From the NCBI GenBank assembly GCA_020638595.1, contig JACKIG010000007.1, positions 124,001 to 188,000 of the forward strand: a stretch of DNA of 64,000 nt, given 5' to 3'. The first letter of the stretch is position 1. Each line of letters starts with the position of its first letter. The position numbers and the translations under genes are program-made. Below, in pieces: positions 28,603 through 37,172 of the stretch. The notes under the pieces were generated by a model. The model did not search any database and had not been told where the DNA came from. It saw nothing but the letters and a program-made list of their open reading frames with translations. Source of the stretch: Rhodospirillaceae bacterium. Lineage in GTDB: Bacteria > Pseudomonadota > Alphaproteobacteria > DSM-16000 > Inquilinaceae.

Positions 28603-29073
28603 ATGGGCAGGCGCTGGCCGAACGTCCTGTTGGCCGCCGGTGCGGCGGGTATCGCCATCGGCGCGGCCTTCTGGATCTTGGGGCCGTCCGATCCCGCCAT
28701 CGCGCTGACGCCCGACGATCCGGCGGCCGTTGCCCTGGGTGAGCAAATCTATGACGCCCATTGCGCGTCGTGCCATGGGGACCAGCTGGAAGGCCAGCCG
28801 AACTGGCGCCAGCGTGGCCCGGACGGCCGCCTGCCGGCCCCGCCGCACGATGCCGGCGGCCACACCTGGCATCATCCCGACGTTCAGCTGTTCCGCCTGA
28901 CGGCAGTCGGGCCGTCCGGACTGACCGGCGGCAGCTATGCCAGCGACATGCCGGGCTTCGCCGGCATTCTCACCGACGGCGAGATCATCGCCGTGCTGTC
29001 CTACATCAAGAGCACGTGGCCGCCGGAGGTCCGGCAGCGCCACGACCAAATCAACGCGCAGGCCGCACCATGA
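28603..29073 (+). CDS. Single-haem cytochrome c, membrane-anchored or secreted
   Basis: Cytochrome of 156 residues. An N-terminal hydrophobic segment (about 8-26) acts as signal or anchor; the haem-attachment site CASCH is near residue 54 and a likely axial Met lies in SDMPGFAG near residue 115. Located between copA and a multicopper oxidase, whose start overlaps its stop (ATGA). It probably passes electrons from periplasmic Cu(I) oxidation to the respiratory chain, or to the oxidase; this link is inferred from gene order. The same type of class I cytochrome accompanies copper-resistance oxidases in other alphaproteobacteria. Confidence 0.87.
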   Translation: MGRRWPNVLLAAGAAGIAIGAAFWILGPSDPAIALTPDDPAAVALGEQIYDAHCASCHGDQLEGQPNWRQRGPDGRLPAPPHDAGGHTWHHPDVQLFRLTAVGPSGLTGGSYASDMPGFAGILTDGEIIAVLSYIKSTWPPEVRQRHDQINAQAAP

Positions 29074-30578
29074 CGCCGTCCGGGCCATCGGGCCGCCTGC
29101 TTGGGAGCACCGGTACCATGGGACTGACGCACAGGCTGGGGGGACCGACCCTTCGCCGCCGTACAATCCTGTCCGCCGGCCTTGCCGCCACCGTGCTGGC
29201 CCTGCCGCGGCTTGCCGGCAGACCGGCTGCGGCGGCGGATGGACCGGCACTGCGCCTGCACGCCAAGCCCGGCCAGGCGGGGCTGCTGCCATCGGCCGAC
29301 GGCGGGCCGACGCGCATCTGGGGATATGACGGCCTGGTCCCCGGCCCGATCGTCCGGGCACGTAAGGGCGACATCGTCGATGTGGAGCTGGAGAACGGCC
29401 TGGACCAACCCACCACCATCCACTGGCACGGTGTGCGCATCGACAACGCCATGGACGGCGTCCCCCACCTGACGCAGGCCCCGGTGGCCCCGGGCGAGCG
29501 TTTCCGCTACCGCTTTGCCGTGCCCGATGCCGGAACCTTCTGGTACCACCCGCACCACGCGTCGTGGGAGCAGGTGGCCCGCGGCCTCTACGGCCTGCTG
29601 ATCGTCGACGAGGACGATGCGCCGGACGTGGATCGGGAGATCCTGTTCGTTGCCGACGACTGGCGCCTGGATGCGGATGGCCGCATCGATGAGGGCAGCT
29701 TCGGCGGGATGCACGACTGGGCGCATGCCGGGCGGCTGGGCAACGTGCTGACGATCAACGGGCAGCCCCCGCAGCAGCTATCGGTCCGGCCGAACGAACG
29801 GCTGCGCCTGCGCATGGCCAACACCGCCAATGCGCGCGTGTTCAGCTTCACGCTGGACGGGCTTGCGGCCTGGACGGTGGCGGTGGACGGGCAGCCGGTG
29901 CCGCCGGCACCCACCGGCCGGGTGGTCCTGGCCCCCGGCCAGCGGGTCGACCTCGTCGTCGATGCGCCGCCGGCCGTCGGTGAGGCCGCGATCGCGGAGG
30001 CCACCGGCACGCCGTTCACGGCCCTTGGTTTCCGGGTGGAAGGCGAGCCGATCCGGCCCGATCCCCGGTCGACGCCACAGGCTCTGGCTGCCAACCCGCT
30101 GCCGGCCGCCCTCGATCTCGCCCAGGCCGTGCAGGTCGACGTGGTCATGGAAGGCGGCGCTATGGGCATGGGACCGTTGCGCGGCAGCATGGGCATGCAC
30201 CCCCATGGTCCGATGCCGCCTGTGCCCGACTGGGGGGCTTTGGCCCCACGCGGCCTGGTGTGGGCCCTGAACGGTGTCGCCGGCCACCCCGACGCCCCGC
30301 TTGTGACAGCCATGCGCGGGCAGACGGTGGTTCTGCACTTCGTCAATGCCACCCGCTGGCCGCATGCCATGCACCTGCATGGGCATCATGCCCGGGTGGT
30401 GGCCCGCGATGGGCAGGAGGTGGCGCCGGAACCCTGGCGCGACACCCATCTGGTCGACCCCATGCAGGTGGCCAGTGCTGCCTTCGTCGCCGACAATCCG
30501 GGCGATTGGATGCTGCATTGCCACATGCTGGAACACCAGGCGGGGGGTATGGAAACCTGGTTTCGTGTGACCGGCTGA
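29070..30578 (+). CDS. Multicopper oxidase, Tat-exported (CueO/CopA-oxidase type)
   Basis: Periplasmic laccase-fold enzyme likely to oxidise toxic Cu(I) to Cu(II). A twin-arginine signal LRRRTILSAG precedes a PAAAADG cleavage region. All four copper-binding motifs are present: TIHWHGVRID, WYHPHHAS, HAMHLHGHHARV and HCHMLEHQAGGM; the Met in the last motif fits the type 1 copper ligand. A short Met/His loop (GGAMGMGPL...GSMGMHPHGPM) before the third domain resembles the Met-rich Cu(I)-binding insert of CueO. The ATGA overlap with the cytochrome gene gives the start used here; an ATG at 29118 with a GGGAG site is an alternative. Confidence 0.9.
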   Translation: MTPSGPSGRLLGSTGTMGLTHRLGGPTLRRRTILSAGLAATVLALPRLAGRPAAAADGPALRLHAKPGQAGLLPSADGGPTRIWGYDGLVPGPIVRARKGDIVDVELENGLDQPTTIHWHGVRIDNAMDGVPHLTQAPVAPGERFRYRFAVPDAGTFWYHPHHASWEQVARGLYGLLIVDEDDAPDVDREILFVADDWRLDADGRIDEGSFGGMHDWAHAGRLGNVLTINGQPPQQLSVRPNERLRLRMANTANARVFSFTLDGLAAWTVAVDGQPVPPAPTGRVVLAPGQRVDLVVDAPPAVGEAAIAEATGTPFTALGFRVEGEPIRPDPRSTPQALAANPLPAALDLAQAVQVDVVMEGGAMGMGPLRGSMGMHPHGPMPPVPDWGALAPRGLVWALNGVAGHPDAPLVTAMRGQTVVLHFVNATRWPHAMHLHGHHARVVARDGQEVAPEPWRDTHLVDPMQVASAAFVADNPGDWMLHCHMLEHQAGGMETWFRVTG

Positions 30579-30582
30579 TACG

Positions 30583-30598
30583 GGCGCCCGGGGGCGCC
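30583..30598. terminator. Hairpin between convergent genes
   Basis: Perfect GGCGCCC-GG-GGGCGCC inverted repeat just after the multicopper-oxidase stop and just before the end of the anti-sigma gene on the other strand. It lacks a T run, so it may slow rather than end transcription; it could serve both directions. Confidence 0.35.
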
Positions 30599-30609
30599 GG
30601 CAAACGGAC

Positions 30610-31356
30610 CTACAGCGACTGCCATCCGTCCTCGAGCAGCTGCGCTTCCTCTTCCGGGTGCAGCGGTTCGCCCGCCTCCAGGGCATCGAGAGCCGCGTCC
30701 AGGCCGTCGGCCGCCGGCCCCGATGCCGGCGAATAGCCGAATTCGGGGTTCACGTCCGTCGGCGGGGCCGTGGCGATGATCTCGACATGCCAGGTGTCCC
30801 GGGCGTTGCGGCAGGCGACGCCGAACTCGAACTCGTTCGCCAGCTCACCGACCACCTCGAACTCACGGCAGATGCGGTCATCGGCATCGCGGAAGGTCAG
30901 CATCGGCCGGACACCGTCCGGCGACAGCGTGCCGCTCGGCAGGATCTCCAGCGCGTAGTACAGCGGTCCGTCCGGCGCGGCGTTGCCAAGCTCGGCAATC
31001 CGCGCCGATCCGTCGTCCGTCCACACCAGGCCGCCGGCCCCGACGCCGACGGCAATCGCGACGCTGGCGGCAAGGGCAAGGAAGCCCCAGCTTTGCGTCC
31101 ATCGGGCGCGCGGCAGCGTTGCCACCTTGCCCGGTTCGCCGAAGATGGCGGCGCGGATGGGGGCCGGGACCGGTTCATCCAGGGGCGACCGGAAGGCATC
31201 CTGAAGGGCGGCGTTGGATTTGCGCACAGCCTCGGCATAGGCCTGCGCGCCGTCATCCTGCGCCACGATGCCTTCGATCCGGCGTGCCTCTTCGGGGGAC
31301 AACGCCCCATCCACCCACGCGGCAACTTCGGATTCCGTCCAGTGTCTGCTGGTCAT
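30610..31356 (-). CDS. Anti-sigma factor, membrane-anchored
   Basis: A 248-residue protein translated directly after the ECF sigma gene with a 4-base ATGA overlap. The first 80 residues (SEVAAWVDGALSPEEARRIEG...) look like the zinc-less anti-sigma helical domain. A single transmembrane segment lies near residues 90-112 (GFLALAASVAIAVGVGAGGLVW). The outer domain, about 130 residues, has two Cys and should sense an envelope signal. It should hold the sigma factor inactive at the membrane until released. The signal is unknown. Confidence 0.8.
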   Translation of the reverse strand: MTSRHWTESEVAAWVDGALSPEEARRIEGIVAQDDGAQAYAEAVRKSNAALQDAFRSPLDEPVPAPIRAAIFGEPGKVATLPRARWTQSWGFLALAASVAIAVGVGAGGLVWTDDGSARIAELGNAAPDGPLYYALEILPSGTLSPDGVRPMLTFRDADDRICREFEVVGELANEFEFGVACRNARDTWHVEIIATAPPTDVNPEFGYSPASGPAADGLDAALDALEAGEPLHPEEEAQLLEDGWQSL

Positions 31357-31868
31357 CCCAACTCTCCCATTCTCCCCATGAGCCGGGCGCGCGCCCGAGC
31401 CAGCCGGCTCATGACGGTTCCGATCGGGATATCCAAGATCTCCGCCGCATCCCGATAGGAACAGCCATCGATGGCAACCAGTGCCAGGACAGCCCGTTGA
31501 TCGTCCGGCAACGTCGCCATCTCTGCCCGGAGCCGGTCGAGGGTCAGCCGGGCTTCGACCTGCCGGGCCGCCGCGCCGCCGTCCGAGACATGCTCCATCA
31601 TCTCCGCAGCGGCCACATGGTAGCGGTGGCGCTGCGACCGCAACCGGTCGAGGCGGATGGTCTGGACGATGCGGAACATCCAGCTGTCGAGCCTCGTGCC
31701 CGGCTGAAACTGATCGAGCCTGCCGAGGGCACGTGCACAAGCGGCTTGCACGAGGTCGTCGCCCTCGTCCTTCGATCCCGTCAGCGCATACGCAAAACGG
31801 CGCATGCGCGGAACCAGTTCCACCATCTCTTGCCTGATCGCGTTCTGCATGATCGACCTGGTTGCCAT
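31353..31868 (-). CDS. ECF-type RNA polymerase sigma factor
   Basis: Sigma-70 family group IV factor of 171 residues. Region 2 shows LVPRMRRFAYALTGSKDEGDDLVQAACARAL, and region 4 has the helix-turn-helix YRDAAEILDIPIGTVMSRLARARARL; region 3 is absent as in all ECF factors. The sequence resembles the ECF groups with membrane anti-sigmas encoded just downstream. An ATG six codons later is an alternative start. It is divergent from the subtilase gene, a likely target. Confidence 0.9.
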   Translation of the reverse strand: MATRSIMQNAIRQEMVELVPRMRRFAYALTGSKDEGDDLVQAACARALGRLDQFQPGTRLDSWMFRIVQTIRLDRLRSQRHRYHVAAAEMMEHVSDGGAAARQVEARLTLDRLRAEMATLPDDQRAVLALVAIDGCSYRDAAEILDIPIGTVMSRLARARARLMGRMGELG

Positions 31869-31975
31869 CTCCCTTGGCGCGAAAACGTTCCTGCGGGCCT
31901 GATATTCCCCCGGCTGCGGATTATTTCCACAAGCGTGCCGTTGTCCCGATAGCCGTTCGCGTGGGGAACCTGGGG

Positions 31976-33337
31976 ATGAAGATGATGGTGAGGCTGTTGC
32001 TGCTCGCCCTGCTGTTGGGTGTGCCGGCGTTTTGGGTCGAAGGTGGGGGGCTGTGGATCGGCCCGGCCGTCGCGGATGACGACGGCGATGACGGTGACGA
32101 TGGCGACAATGGCGACGACGGACCGGGCGCGGTGGGCGGCGGCGGCTTCGGCGCGGGCGATGACCAGGACAGCGATCGTGGCGGGCGTGGGTCGCGTGAG
32201 CGGGGTGGGGACGCGGACGACGACGATCCGATCTCGGACTTCTTCGATTCCCTTTTCGGCGACGATGACGACAGCTTCGTCGAAGGCGAGATCGTCGCGC
32301 TCGACCTGCCGGCGAACGGACGCGCGGCCCTGATCGCCGTCGGATTCCGGGTGCTGTCGGAACGGCCGCTGATCGCCCTTGGCGGATCGCTGACCGTCCT
32401 GGCGGTGCCGCGCGGCACCGACGCCGAGGACGCGCTGGATGTGGCGCGCAGCCTTGTGTCCAGCGCGGTCTTCGACCTTAACCATGTGTACCGCGACGGT
32501 GGTACCGGCTGCGAGGGGGACGCGTGCTGGGCTGCGCGCGTTGTCGGCTTGGGAAACCTTCCGGCGGGGGCGTGCGCACGGGGTGCGCCCATTGCGATCG
32601 TCGACACGGCCATTCAGGTTGGCCATGCCGCCCTTGCGATGGCGCAGGTGGAAACGAACAGCTTCTTGAGGCCGGGCTTCGCCTCGGCACCGCCGGACCA
32701 CGGCACGGCCATCGCCGCGCTGATCGTCGGCACCCTGTCGCCCGATGCGGCGCCGCTTGCACCGGGGGCACCGCTGCTGGCCGCCGAGGCCATCGGTCTG
32801 CGGGACGGCCAACCGCTGGCCGAAGCGGCGACGATCGTGCCGGCCATCGATTGGGCCATGTCGCGCAACGCCCGGGTGATCGCCTTCAGCATCGAGGGGG
32901 CGCCCAACCGGCTGCTGGAGATCGGGATCCGGCGCGGGGCGCAGCACGCCAATCTGGTGGCCGCGGCGGGGAACGGCGGACCCGACGGTGATCCGGCCTT
33001 CCCCGCGGCGTATCCCGAGGTCATGGCCGTCGCCGCCGTCGACCACCGGCTCAGGCCCTATCGCAACGGCACGCGCGGCGCCTTTGTCGAGATCGCGGCA
33101 CCGGGCGTGGACGTGCTGTCTGCCGCTGCGGGCGGGGGCCAGAGAGCCTGGACAGGCAGCAGCTTCGCCGTACCCATCGTCGCGGCCGCCTTGCTGCGGG
33201 CCCGGGCGGAGACGGGCGGCAATCCCGTCGCGGCGCGATCGCTGCTGACCGGAGGGGCGCGGGATCTCGGCGCCCCCGGGCGGGACGAGGTCTACGGCTA
33301 CGGCCTGCTGAATTTCGCCGGCAGCCGGTGTTGGTAA
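31976..33337 (+). CDS. Secreted subtilisin-like (S8) serine protease with Asp-rich N-terminus
   Basis: Exported peptidase of 453 residues. A signal peptide (MMVRLLLLALLLGVP...) is followed by a strongly acidic low-complexity stretch (DDDGDDGDDGDNGDDG and DDDD blocks, about residues 34-100), then a small domain and the S8 catalytic domain. The triad is intact: Asp210 in AIVDTA, His242 in DHGT, Ser396 in TGSSFAVP, with oxyanion Asn333 in AAGNGG. DTA and GSS differ slightly from the usual DTG and GTS. The acid stretch may bind calcium or act as a flexible pro-region. It is divergent from an ECF sigma/anti-sigma pair, a recurring arrangement, so it may be both target and activator of that system. 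Confidence 0.85.
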   Translation: MKMMVRLLLLALLLGVPAFWVEGGGLWIGPAVADDDGDDGDDGDNGDDGPGAVGGGGFGAGDDQDSDRGGRGSRERGGDADDDDPISDFFDSLFGDDDDSFVEGEIVALDLPANGRAALIAVGFRVLSERPLIALGGSLTVLAVPRGTDAEDALDVARSLVSSAVFDLNHVYRDGGTGCEGDACWAARVVGLGNLPAGACARGAPIAIVDTAIQVGHAALAMAQVETNSFLRPGFASAPPDHGTAIAALIVGTLSPDAAPLAPGAPLLAAEAIGLRDGQPLAEAATIVPAIDWAMSRNARVIAFSIEGAPNRLLEIGIRRGAQHANLVAAAGNGGPDGDPAFPAAYPEVMAVAAVDHRLRPYRNGTRGAFVEIAAPGVDVLSAAAGGGQRAWTGSSFAVPIVAAALLRARAETGGNPVAARSLLTGGARDLGAPGRDEVYGYGLLNFAGSRCW

Positions 33338-33418
33338 ACGAATTCTTCGTTCCGATGGAATAGGGGCGCCGGCCCATCGTTCTCCCCGCATGAACCGCCG
33401 ATGGAACGCGGTTCGCCC

Positions 33419-33530
33419 AGAGCCTGATCCGATGCGTCGGATCGATGCCATCGGGAAATCAGGCTCTAACCATTTGAAATAGAGCAGGCTTCAGACACCG
33501 GGCCGCGTCGGCCCGACGTCATCCTGCTCT
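33419..33530. repeat. Compound palindromic element in leader of the NTPase/ATP-grasp operon
   Basis: Two nested hairpins in tandem. The first is closed by AGAGCCTGAT (33419-33428) and ATCAGGCTCT (33458-33467), with an inner GATCCGA-TGCG-TCGGATC. The second is closed by AGAGCAGG (33481-33488) and CCTGCTCT (33523-33530), with an inner CGGGCCG-CGT-CGGCCCG. The join CTCTAACCATTTGAAATAGAGC closely resembles the middle of an intergenic palindromic repeat common in alphaproteobacteria. The last arm can instead pair with the ribosome-binding site (GCTCT with AGAGC at 33535-33539) of the next gene, so it might also act as an RNA switch. Confidence 0.6.
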
Positions 33531-33545
33531 CGGGAGAGCGAGACA

Positions 33546-34610
33546 ATGACGATGAAAGCGCTCGATGCCGGCCGCCTCTTCGGCGTGAAACCCTCCTTCA
33601 CCGCGCGTCGTGTCGACCTTGCCAGGGTCGCGTGGCTGGAGGAGGACGCGACCGGACTGCGGGCGGGCGACCTGGTGATCGCGACGGTCACGGGGCTGGG
33701 CCACCACACCAACATCGAGCGTCCGGACGGTCGGCGGGCGAAACTGTTCACCGGCGACGAGATCCTGGTCGCCTGTGGGGCGCGCTATGCGCCGGACCAG
33801 TTCGAAGCGCATGCCCCGACAGCATCGGGGCCGGCCCAGCTGGTCGCGGCCGGTGGGATCGTCGGGCACGTCCGCCACGCCCACACGCGCATGAAGGACG
33901 CGACGGAGGTGGTGATCCTGGGGGCCGTCTGCGATCACGCCTATCAGCGTTTGAACCTGGTCGACTTCGCCGTTCGCACCGACGAATGCGCGGTCCATGT
34001 CCCGATCGTCGCGGTCTGCGGCACGGCGATGAATTCGGGCAAGACCCATACGGCGGCATCGCTCGTGCGCGGTCTCGCCCTGGCAGGCCGGCAGGTTGCC
34101 GCGATCAAGGTGACGGGCACCGGCGCTGGCGGCGACCTGTGGTTCTTCCGCGACGCGGGGGCCTGCCTGATCCGGGACTTCACCGATGCCGGCTTTGCCA
34201 CCACCTACGGCGCGTCCGTCGACGGCATTCTGAGGGGCTTCCGCCACCTGCTGGCGGATGCCGTGGCCGCCGGGGCCGACGCGATCGTGGTCGAGGTTGC
34301 CGACGGTCTGCACCAGGCCGAAACCGCCGAGGTGCTGTCCGCCGACGGGCTTCGCACCATGCTGTCCGGCGTGATCTTCGCCGCCAGCGACGCCATGGGC
34401 GCAGAGGCCGGCGTCGCCTGGCTGCAGCGCGCCGGCCACAAGGTCCTGGCCGTTTCCGGCTGCCTCACCTGCTCGCCCTTGGCGATGCAGGAAGCCGAAG
34501 CGGCGGTCGGACTGCCGTGCCTCACGGCCGACGACCTGTCGCATCCGGTGATGGCGGCCAGCCTCGCCGATCCGGCGGCGGTCTGGACCGGGGTCATGTC
34601 GGCGGCATGA
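33546..34610 (+). CDS. P-loop NTPase of unknown function (MobB/DUF1611-like)
   Basis: A 354-residue cytoplasmic protein not matched with certainty. Residues 1-150 form an uncharacterised domain opening LFGVKPSFTARRVDLARV. The second half is a SIMIBI-like GTPase/ATPase: Walker A CGTAMNSGKTHTA at about 158-170, then VAAIKVTGTGAGGD as the next strand, and VVEVADGLHQAET as a Walker-B-like strand. The closest general look-alikes are MobB and the P-loop half of DUF1611 proteins. GGGAG lies eight bases before the ATG. It heads a three-gene operon with an ATP-grasp ligase and a degenerate ABC exporter. A role in making or activating a small molecule or peptide is inferred only from this context. Confidence 0.7.
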   Translation: MTMKALDAGRLFGVKPSFTARRVDLARVAWLEEDATGLRAGDLVIATVTGLGHHTNIERPDGRRAKLFTGDEILVACGARYAPDQFEAHAPTASGPAQLVAAGGIVGHVRHAHTRMKDATEVVILGAVCDHAYQRLNLVDFAVRTDECAVHVPIVAVCGTAMNSGKTHTAASLVRGLALAGRQVAAIKVTGTGAGGDLWFFRDAGACLIRDFTDAGFATTYGASVDGILRGFRHLLADAVAAGADAIVVEVADGLHQAETAEVLSADGLRTMLSGVIFAASDAMGAEAGVAWLQRAGHKVLAVSGCLTCSPLAMQEAEAAVGLPCLTADDLSHPVMAASLADPAAVWTGVMSAA

Positions 34611-34633
34611 TGCAGATGGACCGGAGAGCGACG

Positions 34634-35587
34634 ATGTCGACCGCACGCTGGTACGGACTTGCCCCTCACCTTGGAAATGGTCCGGGACTCTGGCTGCTCT
34701 ACCGCTGCGCGGACGTGGCGGGGGCAAGGCAGCGATACAACAATCGCCGGCTCATGGATGCGGCAGCGCGGTCAGGGCTGGCCGCCGAGATGATCCATCC
34801 GGACGAAGTCCGGGCGCGGACCCTGGTAGTCGGACGCATGCAGGGATCATGCGCGATCCTGTCGCGCTCCGGCGCCAAGCTGGGACGATCGGGCAAGCGC
34901 CTGCTCGCGGCGGCGGAAGCGAAAGGGGCGCTGACGCTGCCCAGCCTCGCTTGCCTGGAGGGGGTGGAGAACAAGCTGATTGCCGGGGCGGTCTTGCGCG
35001 CGGCATGCCTGCCCACGCCCGCCGCCATGCGCGTCACGGCGCAAACGCCGGCCGACTGGCTTGGGGACCGCCTGGGCTATCCGCTGGTGCTGAAGCCGGC
35101 ATTGGGCAGCAAGGGGGACTTCGTGCTGCTCTGCCCCAGCGCCGATGAATTCCATGCCTGCCTGGCGCGCCTGTCCGGCCAGGGTCCGGTGATGGCGCAG
35201 CGCTATGTCCGCACCAGCCACGGACGGGACCTTCGGGTCATCGTTGTCGGCGGCCTGGCGATCGGGGCGATGACCCGCGTGGCGCCCGACGGGCAGCTCT
35301 GCACCAACATCCACCAGGGCGCGAGGGGATTCCCCGCCCCCTTGACGGGGGAGATCGCGGAGCTGGCGGCCGCGGCCGCAGCCGCGTTCAGCCTGGATAT
35401 CGCCGGCGTGGACCTGCTGTTCGATGAGGACGGCATGACGGTCTGCGAGGTGAACAGTGCCCCCGGCTTCGAGGAGTTCGAGCGCGTAACGGGACATGAC
35501 GTGGCCGGCGCGATCATCGCCCATGTGCGAGCGCGGCTGGCCGCCAGATCGGCGGCCGGCAGCGTCCCTGCCCGGGTGGCGTCATGA
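34634..35587 (+). CDS. RimK-like ATP-grasp ligase
   Basis: ATP-dependent carboxylate-amine ligase of 317 residues. The ATP-grasp core shows GYPLVLKPALGSKGDFV, MAQRYVRTSHGRDLRVIVVGG, and the metal-binding end AGVDLLFDEDGMTVCEVNSAPGFEEFERVTG, the pattern of RimK, LysX and MptN ligases, which add amino acids through isopeptide or amide bonds. The start used has GGAG at a good distance; an ATG at 34607 overlapping the previous stop is possible. The acceptor and donor are not known. Its neighbours on both sides overlap or nearly overlap, so the three products should work together. Confidence 0.82.
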   Translation: MSTARWYGLAPHLGNGPGLWLLYRCADVAGARQRYNNRRLMDAAARSGLAAEMIHPDEVRARTLVVGRMQGSCAILSRSGAKLGRSGKRLLAAAEAKGALTLPSLACLEGVENKLIAGAVLRAACLPTPAAMRVTAQTPADWLGDRLGYPLVLKPALGSKGDFVLLCPSADEFHACLARLSGQGPVMAQRYVRTSHGRDLRVIVVGGLAIGAMTRVAPDGQLCTNIHQGARGFPAPLTGEIAELAAAAAAAFSLDIAGVDLLFDEDGMTVCEVNSAPGFEEFERVTGHDVAGAIIAHVRARLAARSAAGSVPARVAS

Positions 35588-37059
35588 CGACGCGTGGCGA
35601 AGCGGCCGGGGCGCCGGTGCCGGACCTGCCCAGAAGCCTTTCGGGTGCGCGGCGCCGGTACTTCGCGCGGCTTGTGGCCAATGGCACGCTGCAGGCCACG
35701 TCGACGATCGGCCTGGCCTTCGCCATCTCGTCGCAGGCCACCCAGCCGAGCGTCTGGGGCATCGCGCTGCTGGCCGGACTGGCGGGCGTGCTGACCGCGG
35801 CGAGGGCGCGGGAATTCGTCGATGCGGAGCGGCTGGGCCTCGACTATGTCGCCGAGGTGCGCATGTCCCTGTTCGAGAACCTGGTGCGGGGCGGCGCCAA
35901 GAGCCGGCACGGGGTCGCCATGAGCCGGATGGTCAACGACTTGGCGGCGCTGAAGAACTGGATCGGTCTGGGCTTCCCGCGCCTGATCGTGGCCGGGCTG
36001 GCCCTTGCCGGCTGCCTTGCCGGCGCGGCGCTGATTTCGTCCCTGCACGTGATGGTACTGCTGGGGCCGATTGTCATGGTTGCCGTGGTGTCCGCCCTTG
36101 CCGTCGGCCCGTTGATGCGACGGGTCGGCCGTGTGCGGCAGCTCCGCGGACGGTTGGCCGCCCATGTCGGCGAAGGCCTGCTGGCCCGCAGTGTGCTGGT
36201 GACGTTCGGCCAGAGCCGGCGGGCCTGCCGACGGGTTGCCAGGGACAGCGATGCGCTGACCGATGCCCAGGCCCGGCGCATGGGCGTCGGGGGGCTGCTG
36301 CGCGCCATCCCCGAGACGGTGCTGCCGTTGAGCGTCGTGCTTGCCGTCGCCGTGGACCTGCCGATGCAGTCCAGCGCCATCGGCATCGTGCTTCTGGCCG
36401 GCCTTGCCATCGACCCGATCCGCAAGGCGTTGCGAGCGATCGAATACCGGGCGGCCTTCGTCGTCGCCCGCCAGCGCCTGCGCCCCGGCCTCGCCGACAT
36501 CGCCGCGCGCGAGCGGCGGCCCGGCGGCGAACTGCAGCCGGCGGAGGCGCCGGGCCTGCGGGTTCTGCGCGGGCCGCGGGATGCGAAGCGCCGCGAGGTT
36601 CCGGTGGGCGCGCTGCACGTGACCGCGGATGCCGCCATCCTGTCGGGAACGCTGTTCCGCAATATCGACGTGACGCGGCGGTGGCGCGAAAACGATGCGC
36701 ATGTGGCCGCCATTGCCAGCCTTTGCCAGCTGGACGGGCCGGGTTTCGCGCCGGATGGGTTGAAGACCCGCCTGTGGGAGCGCGACCCCCGTGTCACGGA
36801 GGCGATTGCCGCCCGCCTGGCCCTGGCGCGTGCGCTGGCGGCCGGCATCCGGCAGGTCTGCGTCGATGCGCCCGTCCTGCTGGTCGATGCCGACGGGTGG
36901 GCCTTGCTCAAGTCGGTGCCGGCCGCCTATCCGGTGACGCTCTACGTTCTTGCCGGCGATGGTTTCCAGGTCGGCCCGGGCAACGGGGGCGAGGCGAACG
37001 GGCGGCCTTGGGACGGCGCGCGCTGGCCGGTCATAGCCGGCGGCAACGGCGCCCCTTGA
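35584..37059 (+). CDS. ABC exporter-like membrane protein with degenerate nucleotide-binding domain
   Basis: A 491-residue protein starting inside the ATP-grasp stop (ATGA). Residues about 25-300 form a six-helix ABC-exporter membrane domain (helix pairs near 36-72, 125-175, 250-290). The region after 310 still aligns with an exporter ATPase from the SGTLFRNI block through LALARALAAG to a Walker-B-like LLVDADGW, but Walker A and the Q-loop are missing, the LSGGQ signature is replaced by WERDPRV, and the catalytic Glu after Walker B is Ala-Asp. It should not hydrolyse ATP alone. It could be an inactive half of a heterodimer or a receptor. No active partner is encoded nearby. Confidence 0.72.
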   Translation: MTTRGEAAGAPVPDLPRSLSGARRRYFARLVANGTLQATSTIGLAFAISSQATQPSVWGIALLAGLAGVLTAARAREFVDAERLGLDYVAEVRMSLFENLVRGGAKSRHGVAMSRMVNDLAALKNWIGLGFPRLIVAGLALAGCLAGAALISSLHVMVLLGPIVMVAVVSALAVGPLMRRVGRVRQLRGRLAAHVGEGLLARSVLVTFGQSRRACRRVARDSDALTDAQARRMGVGGLLRAIPETVLPLSVVLAVAVDLPMQSSAIGIVLLAGLAIDPIRKALRAIEYRAAFVVARQRLRPGLADIAARERRPGGELQPAEAPGLRVLRGPRDAKRREVPVGALHVTADAAILSGTLFRNIDVTRRWRENDAHVAAIASLCQLDGPGFAPDGLKTRLWERDPRVTEAIAARLALARALAAGIRQVCVDAPVLLVDADGWALLKSVPAAYPVTLYVLAGDGFQVGPGNGGEANGRPWDGARWPVIAGGNGAP

Positions 37060-37172
37060 GGCCGGGGGTCCCGGCGAAGATCCGGGCACGCACGATGCCG
37101 GCAACCGCCGGGATGCAACGATTATAGGTAGTTATCGAAACTGAACCGCACATTGGGGGATTGACCACCGAC

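Noticed and set aside
31871..31891. ECF promoter (GGAAC) for autoregulation of the sigma gene
   Set aside because: The -35 lies only about 20 bases from the start codon and no matching -10 was found at 16-17 bases.
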